Assembly: GCA_016186985.1 (NCBI GenBank)
Contig: JACPKO010000038.1
Coordinates: 1 to 43,913, forward strand
Direction: 5' to 3'
From: Candidatus Daviesbacteria bacterium
GTDB taxonomy: Bacteria; Patescibacteriota; Microgenomatia; Daviesbacterales; UBA10151
DNA length: 43,913 bases
Below the pieces are notes generated by a model, which was not told the origin of the DNA, made no database searches, and saw only the letters and a list, made by a program, of their open reading frames with translations. Positions 32,422 through 40,971 of this stretch are shown piece after piece. Every line of letters begins with the position of its first letter. Position 1 is the first letter of the stretch. A program made the position numbers and the translations under genes.

Positions 32422-33057
32422 TTACTTTATTTTTGATTCTATTTCGGCTTTTAAAGCTTCGTAGGAGGTGCTTTTTTTGTAAATCTCACCATTAAAGAAA
32501 AGGGTAGGGGTGGAATTAACACCTAAAGCATTCCCGTCGGACATATCGTTTCTGATTTTTTGTTTAATTGCATCGTTATTTATATCAGAAGCAAACTTTT
32601 CAATATCCATTCCGAATTCTCCCGCATATTTTTTGAAAATTTCTATTACATTGGCTTCATTTTCCCATTCCGGCTGTAAGTCATATAATTTATCATGCAT
32701 TTCCCAAGCTTTACCCTGTAAGTTTGCCGCCTCTACAGCACGGGCTGCAATTTCAGCATTTTTGTGCTGTGACAGCGGGAAATGGCGGAAAACAAAATTA
32801 ACCTGTCCGGGGAAATCGGAAATAGCTTTTTTAATTCCAGGGTAGGCAATAGCACAAGCGGGACACTGGAAGTCCCCAAACTCAACCATCGTCAATTTTG
32901 CTGAATCGGTAGATATTTTCAGGGAGTCTTCTCTTACAAGTCTTGAAGATTCAATAACTACCGGTTTTTCACCCTTGCTTAAGAAAAAGACTGCGCCAAT
33001 AACAAGCGCGACTGTAATAACTGCGATTCCTGTAAGTATTTTTACTTCCTGTGTCAT
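32422..33057 (-). CDS. DsbA-like thiol-disulfide oxidoreductase (membrane anchored)
   Basis: 211 residues. Transmembrane anchor (8-27), then a thioredoxin-fold domain with FGDFQCPACAIAYPG (active site C65-P-A-C68), FRHFPLSQHK, and cis-proline loop NSTPTLFFNG (Pro184). The helical insertion lies between. Resembles BdbD/DsbA of Gram-positive bacteria. It lies 2 nt after the DsbB-like gene, its reoxidation partner. Expected role is making disulfides in exported proteins. Confidence 0.92.
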   Translation of the reverse strand: MTQEVKILTGIAVITVALVIGAVFFLSKGEKPVVIESSRLVREDSLKISTDSAKLTMVEFGDFQCPACAIAYPGIKKAISDFPGQVNFVFRHFPLSQHKNAEIAARAVEAANLQGKAWEMHDKLYDLQPEWENEANVIEIFKKYAGEFGMDIEKFASDINNDAIKQKIRNDMSDGNALGVNSTPTLFFNGEIYKKSTSYEALKAEIESKIK

Positions 33058-33059
33058 TT

Positions 33060-33485
33060 CTATACTTCTTTACTGGATTTTAAACTTATCCACGCACAAG
33101 CGCTTATTATAGCAAAAGATGTTAAAGATAAAAATGGTATAGTCACAAACCCAAGCCACTGGATAAACTTAGTTGTACAGGAAATACCTGCGGCACAAGG
33201 AGCTGCTGCCTCAGGTATTAAACTGTAATATAAAAGATTGTGGTAAAAAGCAATGACAAAGCCCAAAAGTGAGAGGACTAAAACATAATAAGGCATCAGT
33301 TTATCTTTCTTTAAAATACCTATGGCTAAAATAACAACGAGGGGATACATTGCTATCCTTTGGTACCAGCAAAGAACACAAGGGGGAAATTTAAGTATTT
33401 CACTAAAAAATAAACTGCCGACAGTAGATATAAGGGCTTGAAAAAAAGCGATGTATAGTATGTTTCTTTTTAAAATTTTTAACAT
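33060..33485 (-). CDS. DsbB/BdbC-like disulfide-bond formation protein
   Basis: 141 residues, four transmembrane helices. First redox pair PPCVLCWYQRIAMYP (C36, C39) and second pair PCAAGISC (C97, C103), as in DsbB/BdbC. It passes electrons from DsbA to quinones. Promoter and start are directly coupled (see the leaderless finding). Confidence 0.92.
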   Translation of the reverse strand: MLKILKRNILYIAFFQALISTVGSLFFSEILKFPPCVLCWYQRIAMYPLVVILAIGILKKDKLMPYYVLVLSLLGFVIAFYHNLLYYSLIPEAAAPCAAGISCTTKFIQWLGFVTIPFLSLTSFAIISACAWISLKSSKEV

Positions 33486-33491
33486 TTATGT

Positions 33492-33520
33492 ATTTTAATG
33501 AACTGGTTGCAAACCCTCAA
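33492..33520 (-). promoter_or_regulatory. Promoter of the dsbB-dsbA pair (leaderless)
   Basis: TTGAGG (33515-33520), 17-nt spacer, TAAAAT (33492-33497); 6 nt to ATG 33485. It overlaps the last codons of ddl. Confidence 0.55.
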
Positions 33521-34674
33521 GCTTTAGCTTTTGCCATCATTTCTAAAAGCCCCGACTCAAAAACATAAGTTGTTTTTTTTCTGTCTTCCTTCCGCTCAAG
33601 TGCAAACTCAATTAATTTATCCAAAAGCTCTTTATATGAAAGTCCGGACTTTTCCCAAAGGTAAAATGCCAAAGACCCCGGTGGAGAGTTGACTTCATTG
33701 ATCCAAAATTTCTCAGCTTTGACATCAACAAAAAAGTCTATCCGTACAACTCCGCAACCATTTAATGATTTAAAAACTTTTATTGTTGACTCCTGTATCT
33801 TTTTTGTGAGGGAGGGCGAAATTGGAGCAGGAATTATCCTTGATAAGGTTTCCATTCCGCCTGCTCTTTTATCTTTACCGCCTTTCATATACTTATCCGA
33901 AAATGTTAAAAGTTCCTCAGATTTTACCGGCTGTTCACAAACAGAAGCTTTAACATTTCTGTACCCCATTGCCGAACAATTTACCTCGATTATATCTTTA
34001 CCAAATGATTCTTCGATTATTATCCTTTCGGAATAAGCTGATGCTACTTCAATCGCAAACTGCAGTGAATCCTCGTCAACAGCTTTTCCCGCTCCAATTG
34101 AAGATCCGCCAGTCGCAGGTTTTACAAACATCGGGAATTTAAGTTCTGATTTAATTTTCCTAAGGCAAACCTTTGGAGCTAAAATCCAATCATTCCTTGT
34201 TATCCAGGTATATTTCCCAACCTCTAAACCAATCTCTTTAAACAAAGCCTTTGACATTATTTTATCCATGCAAACTGCAGATGCAGTAACATCAAGCCCA
34301 ACATAAGGGATGCCATAAACTTCAAAAACCCCCTGTATGCAACCGTCTTCGCCGAAAGAACCATGGAATAGGGGAAATGCCACATCAATAGGTTCGAATT
34401 TCTTTAGAAAACCCTGTTTTAAAAAACCTCCTGAAGTCCTGTTAGCCGGGACAATCTGGGTTGAGGAGTATAATAACCCCTGCACATCCTTGTAATTTTT
34501 TATATCAAGGAATTTATGCCCTGTAAAAAAATGCCCTGACTTATCAACGTATACCGGAATCACTTCATATTTGTCTTTGTCTAGATTCACATAAGCCTGA
34601 AGCGCAGAGATTACTGACACCTCATGTTCAACTGACCTCCCTCCAAAAAAAAGCCCGACTTTTATTTTGCTCAT
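33517..34674 (-). CDS. ddl: D-alanine-D-alanine ligase
   Basis: 386 residues from ATG 34674. ATP-grasp enzyme joining two D-Ala for MurF. Motifs: KVGLFFGGRSVEHEVSVISA, PLFHGSFGEDGCIQGVFE, FPMFVKPATGGSSIGAGKA, then VVRIDFFVDV and NEVNSPPGSLAFYLWEKSG, where most Ddl proteins read NTIPG or NTMPG. An upstream in-frame start at 34752 would add 26 residues not belonging to the family. TATAAT 6 nt before 34674 supports the shorter start. The C-terminus runs about 20 residues beyond the fold. Confidence 0.94.
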   Translation of the reverse strand: MSKIKVGLFFGGRSVEHEVSVISALQAYVNLDKDKYEVIPVYVDKSGHFFTGHKFLDIKNYKDVQGLLYSSTQIVPANRTSGGFLKQGFLKKFEPIDVAFPLFHGSFGEDGCIQGVFEVYGIPYVGLDVTASAVCMDKIMSKALFKEIGLEVGKYTWITRNDWILAPKVCLRKIKSELKFPMFVKPATGGSSIGAGKAVDEDSLQFAIEVASAYSERIIIEESFGKDIIEVNCSAMGYRNVKASVCEQPVKSEELLTFSDKYMKGGKDKRAGGMETLSRIIPAPISPSLTKKIQESTIKVFKSLNGCGVVRIDFFVDVKAEKFWINEVNSPPGSLAFYLWEKSGLSYKELLDKLIEFALERKEDRKKTTYVFESGLLEMMAKAKA

Positions 34675-34680
34675 TACATT

Positions 34681-34686
34681 ATTATA
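34681..34686 (-). promoter_or_regulatory. -10 box of ddl (leaderless)
   Basis: Perfect TATAAT with 6 nt to ATG 34674. No clear -35, but the spacing predicts transcription starting at the A of the ATG. Confidence 0.55.
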
Positions 34687-34738
34687 CCAGTTCTTGCTTG
34701 AGTTTTGAGCGTGATTATGGTTAAATGGTTTAGGCAAA

Positions 34739-37315
34739 ATGGACGAAAACACCCCACAGCAAACTAATATCGGAAGGATCGAAAACGCTCCACTTGTCGA
34801 AGAGATGCAAAAATCCTACCTCGATTACGCCATGAGCGTAATCGTTTCCAGAGCCTTACCTGATGTCAGGGACGGGCTTAAACCTGTCCAAAGAAGGATC
34901 GTTTTTGCCATGAGTGAGCAGGGATTGCATCATACCTCAAGGTACCAGAAATCGGCAGCAGTCGTTGGTGAAGTTTTAAAAAATTATCACCCTCATGGTG
35001 ACGCACCTGTTTATGAAGCTATGGTCCGCATGGCACAGGATTTTTCTATGCGTTATCCAATGGTTGACGGCCAGGGAAACTTTGGATCAATTGACGGCGA
35101 TTCTCCTGCTGCAATGCGTTATACCGAGGCCAGGCTTTCATCAATAGCTGATGAATTATTACGTGACATTAACAAAGATACTGTAGATTTTATTGAAAAT
35201 TATTCAGGCACCACTAAGGAACCTGTCTGGCTTCCTACTGTAATTCCGAATCTTTTATTAAACGGAGCCCAGGGTATCGCTGTCGGCATGGCTACGCAGA
35301 TTCCGCCCCATAATTTAGGGGAAGTTTGCGATGCGTTAATTTACATGATTGAACACCCTGCAAAAGAGTCAGGAAAGAGTGAGGAGGAAAGAGAAAAGAC
35401 AAAAACCCAAACTCAAGAAGTAAAGTTGGGCCAGACCGTTGAAGAGTTAAAACAGGAAGTTTACTACCAATCTTCAGCCACTGTTGAGGATTTAATGCAA
35501 TTTATTAAGGGTCCTGATTTTCCGACAGGTGCTTCAATTTACGATCAAAGTGAATTTCTCGCAGCATACGCTACAGGCAAAGGCAGGGTTGTTATGAGGG
35601 CTAAAGCTGAAATTGAAGAAGCAAGGGGAGGCAGGTTCGATATCATTGTAACAGAACTTCCATACCAGGTTAACAAAGCAGTTTTGATTGCTAAAATTGC
35701 TGACCTTGTAAAAGACAAAAAAATCGAAGGCATCTCAGACTTGCGCGATGAATCCGACCGGCGGGGAATGAGGGTTGTGGTGGAGTTAAAAAGGGACGCC
35801 AAACCCCAATCTGTATTAAATAACCTTTTCAAACATACAGCCATGCAGTCAGTTTTTAATGTAAACATGGTAGCGCTTTCAGACGGAGTACCGCATTTAA
35901 TGACTTTAAAGCGGGTTTTGGGGGAATTTATCCATCACAGGCAGATTGTTATCACAAGAAGATCGGAATTTGAACTAAAAGAAGCTAGAGCCCGCGAGCA
36001 TATATTAGAAGGGTTAAAAATTGCCGTTGATAACATTGACGAAGTAATTAACACTATCCGAAAAAGCAAAGACGCTGATGAGGCTAAAGGAAAGTTGATG
36101 TCTAAATTTAAACTATCCGATATCCAGGCTGTTGCAATTTTGGATATGCAGCTTCGCCGCCTGGCAGCCCTTGAAAGGCAGAGGATTGAAGACGAGTTAA
36201 AACTTATACGCGAGTTGATTGCTTACCTTCAAGATTTATTAGCCCAACCGGAAAAAATCTTAAAAGTTGTCCGGGAAGACCTGAAAAAGATTAAGGACCG
36301 CTACGGGGATGACCGGAGGACCAGGGTATATAAACAAAAGGTCGGAGAATTTTCCGAAGAAGACCTGGTAGCTGATGAACAAACCATAGTCACAGTTACA
36401 CAAGGCGGGTATGTAAAAAGACAACTTCCGGGAACTTTCAGGACTCAAGCAAGGGGAGGCAAAGGTGTTTCCGGAATTACAACTAAAGAGGAAGACGCAG
36501 TTTCGCATCTTTTCTATACCAGAACTTTAGATAATTTATTGTTTTTTACAGATAAAGGCCGGGTTTTCCAGATCAAAGTTTGGGAGATTCCAGAAACTTC
36601 AAGGGTTGCTAAAGGCCAGGCAATTGTAAATTTAATAAACATTGACCAGGGTGAAAAAATTACTGCTATTTTAACCCACCGCGCTAAAGACAAATACAAA
36701 TTCTTATTTATGTGCACTAAGCAGGGCAATGTAAAAAAAACTCCAGTTGAAGAATACGCTAATATCCGCAAAAACGGGCTTATCTCAATCAAACTCGATC
36801 CTGGCGACGAACTGGGTTGGGTTGTACCAACTTCAGGTTCAGATGATTTAGTGATAGTCTCTTACCGGGGTCAATCAATCCGCTTTAAAGAATCCCAGGT
36901 CCGGCCAACGCACCGGGACACTTCAGGTGTAAGGGGAGTAATGCTCGAAAAAGGCGACGAAGTTGTCTCGATGAATGTTGTCATTGATCAAACAGGAATG
37001 CTTCTGGTGGTTATGGAAAATGGTTTGGGCAAAAAAACTCCTATTACTGCCTGGAAAATCCAGGGAAGGGGAGGCTCAGGGATAAAAGCTGCCCAGGTCA
37101 CCGACAAAACCGGAAAAATAGTCACTGCCGAGCTTATTAACAAAACCCACGAAACTCTGGTCCTAACTTCCACTAAGGGCCAATTAATTAAGTTAAACAT
37201 TAAAGAGATCCCAACGCTGCAGCGTCAAACCCAGGGGGTAATTTTAATGCGCGTGAAGCCGGGGGAAAAGGTCGCCGCTACCACTGTTGTAGCCAAAAAG
37301 GAAATTGAAAAATGA
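34739..37315 (+). CDS. gyrA: DNA gyrase subunit A
   Basis: 858 residues. The breakage-reunion domain has the catalytic Tyr128 in AAMRYTEARL and the quinolone-determining stretch HPHGDAPVYEAMVRM, where E. coli has Ser83 and Asp87 and this protein has Ala89 and Glu93. About 39 residues (209-247, rich in Lys/Glu/Gln/Thr) are inserted between EHPA and TVEDLMQFI. The C-terminal pinwheel has the GyrA box QARGGKG in RTQARGGKGVSGI, so this is gyrase, not ParC. It overlaps the next gene by ATGA. Confidence 0.95.
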   Translation: MDENTPQQTNIGRIENAPLVEEMQKSYLDYAMSVIVSRALPDVRDGLKPVQRRIVFAMSEQGLHHTSRYQKSAAVVGEVLKNYHPHGDAPVYEAMVRMAQDFSMRYPMVDGQGNFGSIDGDSPAAMRYTEARLSSIADELLRDINKDTVDFIENYSGTTKEPVWLPTVIPNLLLNGAQGIAVGMATQIPPHNLGEVCDALIYMIEHPAKESGKSEEEREKTKTQTQEVKLGQTVEELKQEVYYQSSATVEDLMQFIKGPDFPTGASIYDQSEFLAAYATGKGRVVMRAKAEIEEARGGRFDIIVTELPYQVNKAVLIAKIADLVKDKKIEGISDLRDESDRRGMRVVVELKRDAKPQSVLNNLFKHTAMQSVFNVNMVALSDGVPHLMTLKRVLGEFIHHRQIVITRRSEFELKEARAREHILEGLKIAVDNIDEVINTIRKSKDADEAKGKLMSKFKLSDIQAVAILDMQLRRLAALERQRIEDELKLIRELIAYLQDLLAQPEKILKVVREDLKKIKDRYGDDRRTRVYKQKVGEFSEEDLVADEQTIVTVTQGGYVKRQLPGTFRTQARGGKGVSGITTKEEDAVSHLFYTRTLDNLLFFTDKGRVFQIKVWEIPETSRVAKGQAIVNLINIDQGEKITAILTHRAKDKYKFLFMCTKQGNVKKTPVEEYANIRKNGLISIKLDPGDELGWVVPTSGSDDLVIVSYRGQSIRFKESQVRPTHRDTSGVRGVMLEKGDEVVSMNVVIDQTGMLLVVMENGLGKKTPITAWKIQGRGGSGIKAAQVTDKTGKIVTAELINKTHETLVLTSTKGQLIKLNIKEIPTLQRQTQGVILMRVKPGEKVAATTVVAKKEIEK

Positions 37316-37545
37316 ACAGGTTTAAAAAACTCCCGATAGAGAAAGTACTCACCAACATAGTAATACTTTATTTTGCTGTTGGCCTAATTTTTGCCATTCT
37401 TTTCGCTATCTATTATAAATGGGAATGGTTCGGGTATTTTTCCCCCGGGTTTTTTGCAGTTTTAATTTCCTGGCCCTTCCAGGCATGGGGATTTGTTAAT
37501 GACTTAATTTATTTCGGCCTAAGCGGTAAGCCAACACCAATTTAA
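37312..37545 (+). CDS. Small membrane protein, unknown
   Basis: 77 residues with two hydrophobic segments (about 14-35, VILYFAVGLIFAILFAIYY, and about 45-65). A basic start MNRFKKLPIEK. The ATG overlaps the gyrA TGA (ATGA), which suggests real translation coupled to gyrA. No family recognised. It ends 3 nt from the convergent ATPase. Confidence 0.6.
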   Translation: MNRFKKLPIEKVLTNIVILYFAVGLIFAILFAIYYKWEWFGYFSPGFFAVLISWPFQAWGFVNDLIYFGLSGKPTPI

Positions 37546-37548
37546 CTT

Positions 37549-39954
37549 TCAAATTCCAAAGATGTTCTTTAAAAAAGGGACAGTAATAATTAGAACCTGT
37601 GATATAACTACCAATCCCACTGATACTAAAAGATATTTGTTTGAAAAGATTGAGTGGTGAGTTCGCATAATAAAGATAAACACCATTTGAAGTATTACAA
37701 CCAGGCTAAAAGCCCAGGCACGGGCTACGGTAATATTAATGTTGTAATAGGCATAAAGGAAACTGCCTAGGGTAATTAGGGCAATTAGAAGCGCAAACAT
37801 ACAAATAAACTTAATCGTCCCGAAATCCAAAATTGACTGTTTAACATTTCTTGGCAAAGCTTTCATGGTATTTTCAGACGCGTCATCCGCAGCCAAGCTT
37901 AAAGCAGGCAAACCGTCTGTAACAAAATTTATCCAGAGTATTTGTGTTGCAGAGAGTGGAGAGGGTAAGCCAATTATTGCTGCGCCTACAATTACTAAAA
38001 CCTCCGACAAATTTCCTGTCAGTAAAAACTTTACTACTTTAAAGATATTGTTATAAGTTCTTCGTCCTTCCTCAATAGCTGTAACTATTGTCGAGAGGTT
38101 ATCATCCAAAATTATGATGTCCGAGGCTTCTTTGGCCACATCAGTGCCTGTTTGACCCATAGCCACACCGACATGGGCCTGTTTTAGCGCCAGGGCGTCA
38201 TTAACCCCGTCCCCGGTTACAGCAACAATTTTTCCCAGACGCTGATAAGATCTAACAATCCTTAATTTATGTTCAGGAAGAACCCTTGCAAAAATCCGCA
38301 CTTTCTCAATCCTCAAGTTAAGTTCCTCATCAGATAATTCATCCAGATTTGCACCAGTTAAAACCTCATCACCTTCCTCTAAAAGCCCTACATCTTTAGC
38401 GATTGCTTTGGCTGTTAATTCATTATCTCCCGTTACCATAACTGTTGTAATCCCGGCGCGGCGGGCTTTTTCTATAGCCTGTTTTGCCTCAAGCCTGGCC
38501 GAATCAGCAACCCCGATAAGCCCTAAAAAATCTAGGTCTTTTTCCAGTTTTTCTATTCCCGCTTTATTACCTTTAATCTCTGCTTTGGCAAATGCTAAAA
38601 CCCTTAGTCCCTGCAAAGCCATATCTTTATATGAGTTTTCAATCTCTTTTATTTTTCTGGGTGAGATTTTACAAAGCGGCAATATTGATTCGGGAGCGCC
38701 TTTTGTAAAAAGTGTGACTTTGTTTCCCTGCTCCCACAAAACGCTCATCCTTCTTTTTTCCGAGTTAAAAGGTTCTTCTTCTAAGATTTTTCCCTGAGAG
38801 CGGATTTGTTCGAAATCATGATTTTTCTCCTTTGCCCAAAGCAATAATGCACCCTCGGTTGTATCCCCTAAAATATCGAACGAACCATTGCCCGCTTCGC
38901 CACGAGCTGCGCCGATAGGCGAGCGAGGCGAGTCTTCTTTTATTACAAGAGAGGAGCTGTTGCAAATAATACTGCAGGCGATAAGCTCGTTTAAGTTTAT
39001 GGAGAGCGCAAAAACTTTTCTAACGCTCATCTCGTTTCGGGTTAGTGTTCCTGTCTTATCAGTACAAATTACTGAAGTTGCACCGAGAGATTCAACCGCA
39101 CTCATTTTTCGGACTAAGGTTTTTTTGGAATACATCTTGCGTACTCCAAACGCCAGCATTACTGTTACAACAGCCGGGAGGCCTTCCGGTACCACGGCAA
39201 CCATCAATGCAATACTTGAAGTTAAAGTCTCAAGCACCTCATATCCTTGAAATAACCTGAGACCAAAAACGACAACCGCCACAAAAATTGCAGCCAGCCC
39301 CAGATTTCTCGCCAAACCGTTTAACGAAATCTCAAGCGGCGTTTTTTCCTCTTCAATATCTGTTAGAGTAAGAGCTAACTGTCCAAATTTTGTACTTACC
39401 CCGGTTTTTTCGACTTGCAAGACACCGCGGCCTGAGGAAACTGTTGTTCCGAAAAATAATTCATTCTCGTCTTTCTCTTTTGTCTTTACAACAGGCAATG
39501 ATTCGCCGGTCAAAGCCGACTGGTTAACATACATCTCAAAGCTTTCAACAAGGCTGCCATCAGCTGGAATGCGATCTCCTGACTCCAAGATAACCAAATC
39601 ACCCGGAACAATTTCCGTTGAAGGAATTTCTACTTGCTTACCATCCCGGTAAACCCTTGAAAAAGCCACTTCCAATTTACGCAAACCTTCCAGTTCTTTT
39701 GAGGCTTTAAATTCCTGCCAAAAACCAAGGCCGATATTTAAAACAAGAATTATCAAAATCAATGTCCCGTCAACAACATGGCCGACAATATAGGAAAGTA
39801 TTGAAGCAAATATTAAAAGCCAGACTAAAAGATTTTTAAATTGTGCTGATAACAATTTTAAAACAGAATAAGTCTTTTTCGAGGGCAATTGATTTAAGCC
39901 TGTCTGCGCCAGTTTAGTTTTCGCATCAGCTGTTGATAATCCTTTTTTTTCCAT
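37549..39954 (-). CDS. P-type Ca2+-ATPase, SERCA-like
   Basis: 801 residues. Actuator loop TGES (149-152), phosphorylated Asp299 in CTDKTGTLT, nucleotide motif KGAPE (418-422) and hinge VTGDGVNDALALK. Calcium-site residues are all present: M4 VVPEGLP (Glu257), M5 TGNLSEV (Asn and Glu), M6 WINFVTDGLP (Asn and Asp). This points to Ca2+ rather than Na+/K+ or H+. In the N-domain, residues 341-356 (SPRSPIGAARGEAGNG) are encoded by a GC-rich repeat at 38893-38932. It starts 2 nt after the upstream membrane gene. Confidence 0.92.
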   Translation of the reverse strand: MEKKGLSTADAKTKLAQTGLNQLPSKKTYSVLKLLSAQFKNLLVWLLIFASILSYIVGHVVDGTLILIILVLNIGLGFWQEFKASKELEGLRKLEVAFSRVYRDGKQVEIPSTEIVPGDLVILESGDRIPADGSLVESFEMYVNQSALTGESLPVVKTKEKDENELFFGTTVSSGRGVLQVEKTGVSTKFGQLALTLTDIEEEKTPLEISLNGLARNLGLAAIFVAVVVFGLRLFQGYEVLETLTSSIALMVAVVPEGLPAVVTVMLAFGVRKMYSKKTLVRKMSAVESLGATSVICTDKTGTLTRNEMSVRKVFALSINLNELIACSIICNSSSLVIKEDSPRSPIGAARGEAGNGSFDILGDTTEGALLLWAKEKNHDFEQIRSQGKILEEEPFNSEKRRMSVLWEQGNKVTLFTKGAPESILPLCKISPRKIKEIENSYKDMALQGLRVLAFAKAEIKGNKAGIEKLEKDLDFLGLIGVADSARLEAKQAIEKARRAGITTVMVTGDNELTAKAIAKDVGLLEEGDEVLTGANLDELSDEELNLRIEKVRIFARVLPEHKLRIVRSYQRLGKIVAVTGDGVNDALALKQAHVGVAMGQTGTDVAKEASDIIILDDNLSTIVTAIEEGRRTYNNIFKVVKFLLTGNLSEVLVIVGAAIIGLPSPLSATQILWINFVTDGLPALSLAADDASENTMKALPRNVKQSILDFGTIKFICMFALLIALITLGSFLYAYYNINITVARAWAFSLVVILQMVFIFIMRTHHSIFSNKYLLVSVGLVVISQVLIITVPFLKNIFGI
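38893..38932. repeat. GC-rich palindromic insert in the Ca2+-ATPase gene
   Basis: Begins CGCTTCGCC and ends GCGAGGCGAG, the same two ends as the element at 1891-1915. Internally it differs (GAGCTGCGCCGATAGGC). It is in frame and encodes a surface segment of the N-domain. Confidence 0.7.
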
Positions 39955-39956
39955 GA

Positions 39957-40508
39957 TTAAAAAGCCCTTGTCCCTAAACTAACAAAGAAAATACCTGCTG
40001 TGTTTAATATGTAAGTTAAAATCAAAAGCTGTATATACTTTAATTTACTCGCCCCTAACATCATAAGTCCCAGTTCATCAGGAAAGGGGGAGGCAATAAT
40101 TAAAACTCCAAGGAGCGGCGCAAGATGGCTAAAGTGGGAATGGTGAAAAAAACGGAAAGCGCGTTTTAACTTCAAAGTTTTTTCCAGGGTTTTAAAATCG
40201 TCAAAAAAGCTGTTCCTGAAAATACTGACTATTAATATATCTCCAACCGCTGCCCCAACCCCTCCAATCAAGGCAATTTGCAAAGGACTGGTTGACTGGG
40301 ATAAGACATAAAAAAGGGCAATAGAAAAAGGCGTGGTTAAAAAAGAGGTAAAAAGCATACCAGCAACAAATTCGGCTAAGTATTGTACCGGGGTGACTTT
40401 GGCAATAAAGGAATCTACAGAACCATTTTGTATTAAAAGATAAGCAAAAAAACAACTTACCAGAAAAATTATAAAGTCAGCTATGAGTTTTTTCACTTTT
40501 TTTGACAT
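39957..40508 (-). CDS. Polytopic membrane protein, possibly VTT/DedA-like
   Basis: 183 residues with about five hydrophobic segments. ALIGGVGAAVGDILIV and LIIASPFPDELGLMMLGAS have Gly/Pro-rich re-entrant character seen in VTT/DedA proteins, but the family motif is not clear. It precedes the Ca2+-ATPase by 2 nt, so an operon and related membrane function are likely. Function unknown. Confidence 0.65.
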   Translation of the reverse strand: MSKKVKKLIADFIIFLVSCFFAYLLIQNGSVDSFIAKVTPVQYLAEFVAGMLFTSFLTTPFSIALFYVLSQSTSPLQIALIGGVGAAVGDILIVSIFRNSFFDDFKTLEKTLKLKRAFRFFHHSHFSHLAPLLGVLIIASPFPDELGLMMLGASKLKYIQLLILTYILNTAGIFFVSLGTRAF

Positions 40509-40530
40509 ATTGTAATCTTACCAAATTATG

Positions 40531-40536
40531 TATAAT
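40531..40536 (+). promoter_or_regulatory. -10 box of the holin-4-like gene (leaderless)
   Basis: Perfect TATAAT, 7 nt before ATG 40544. A TTGTAA 15 nt upstream may be a weak -35. This position rules out the longer start at 40502. Confidence 0.55.
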
Positions 40537-40543
40537 AAATTTA

Positions 40544-40930
40544 ATGGGACTGCTCATCTCACTGCTTTTAAATACACTGGCTTTAATCATAACGGCTTAT
40601 ATCGTACCGGGCATTAAGGTTGATACATTCACATCAGCCCTGCTCGCAGCAATTGTTTTAGGGATAATTAACACTTTCATAAAACCTGTATTGGTGCTTT
40701 TAACTCTACCTCTAACAATAATTACTTTGGGCCTGTTTATTTTTATTGTAAACGCTATTGTTTTAAGAGTAACAACCATTTTTGTACCAGGGTTTATGGT
40801 TGACGGCTGGGTACCAGCAATACTTGGGGCAATAGTCCTCTCCATCGCTTCTACTATATTATCCACTTTAGTCAAGGACTTCTCCCTTTTTAATTATCAA
40901 ATCAACATGTATCGCACTTATGACTTGTAA
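40544..40930 (+). CDS. Phage holin family 4 (PF04020-like) membrane protein
   Basis: 128 residues from ATG 40544, with four hydrophobic helices. The family pattern is clear: LLNTLALIITAYIVPGIKV, LGIINTFIKPVLVLLTLPLT and LGLFIFIVNAIVL. Despite the name, these proteins are ordinary bacterial membrane proteins of unknown role, often single genes. The stop codon (40928-40930) lies inside the 36-bp dyad that precedes the PaaX/Cas2-like gene. Confidence 0.88.
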   Translation: MGLLISLLLNTLALIITAYIVPGIKVDTFTSALLAAIVLGIINTFIKPVLVLLTLPLTIITLGLFIFIVNAIVLRVTTIFVPGFMVDGWVPAILGAIVLSIASTILSTLVKDFSLFNYQINMYRTYDL

Positions 40931-40961
40931 CATTTTGGCGCACGTGGCATGAAATGTTACA
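40926..40961. repeat. 36-bp dyad element, first copy
   Basis: Arms TGTAACATTT and AAATGTTACA pair perfectly over 10 bp around a 16-nt centre with CACGTG. 27 of 36 positions match the copy at 41507-41542. The right arm overlaps the -10 of the next gene. Confidence 0.8.
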
Positions 40962-40963
40962 AT
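40935..40963 (+). promoter_or_regulatory. Candidate promoter of the PaaX/Cas2-like gene
   Basis: TTGGCG (40935-40940), 17-nt spacer, TACAAT (40958-40963); 8 nt to GTG 40972. It lies within the dyad, so a protein bound there would block transcription. Confidence 0.5.
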
Positions 40964-40971
40964 AATTGATA

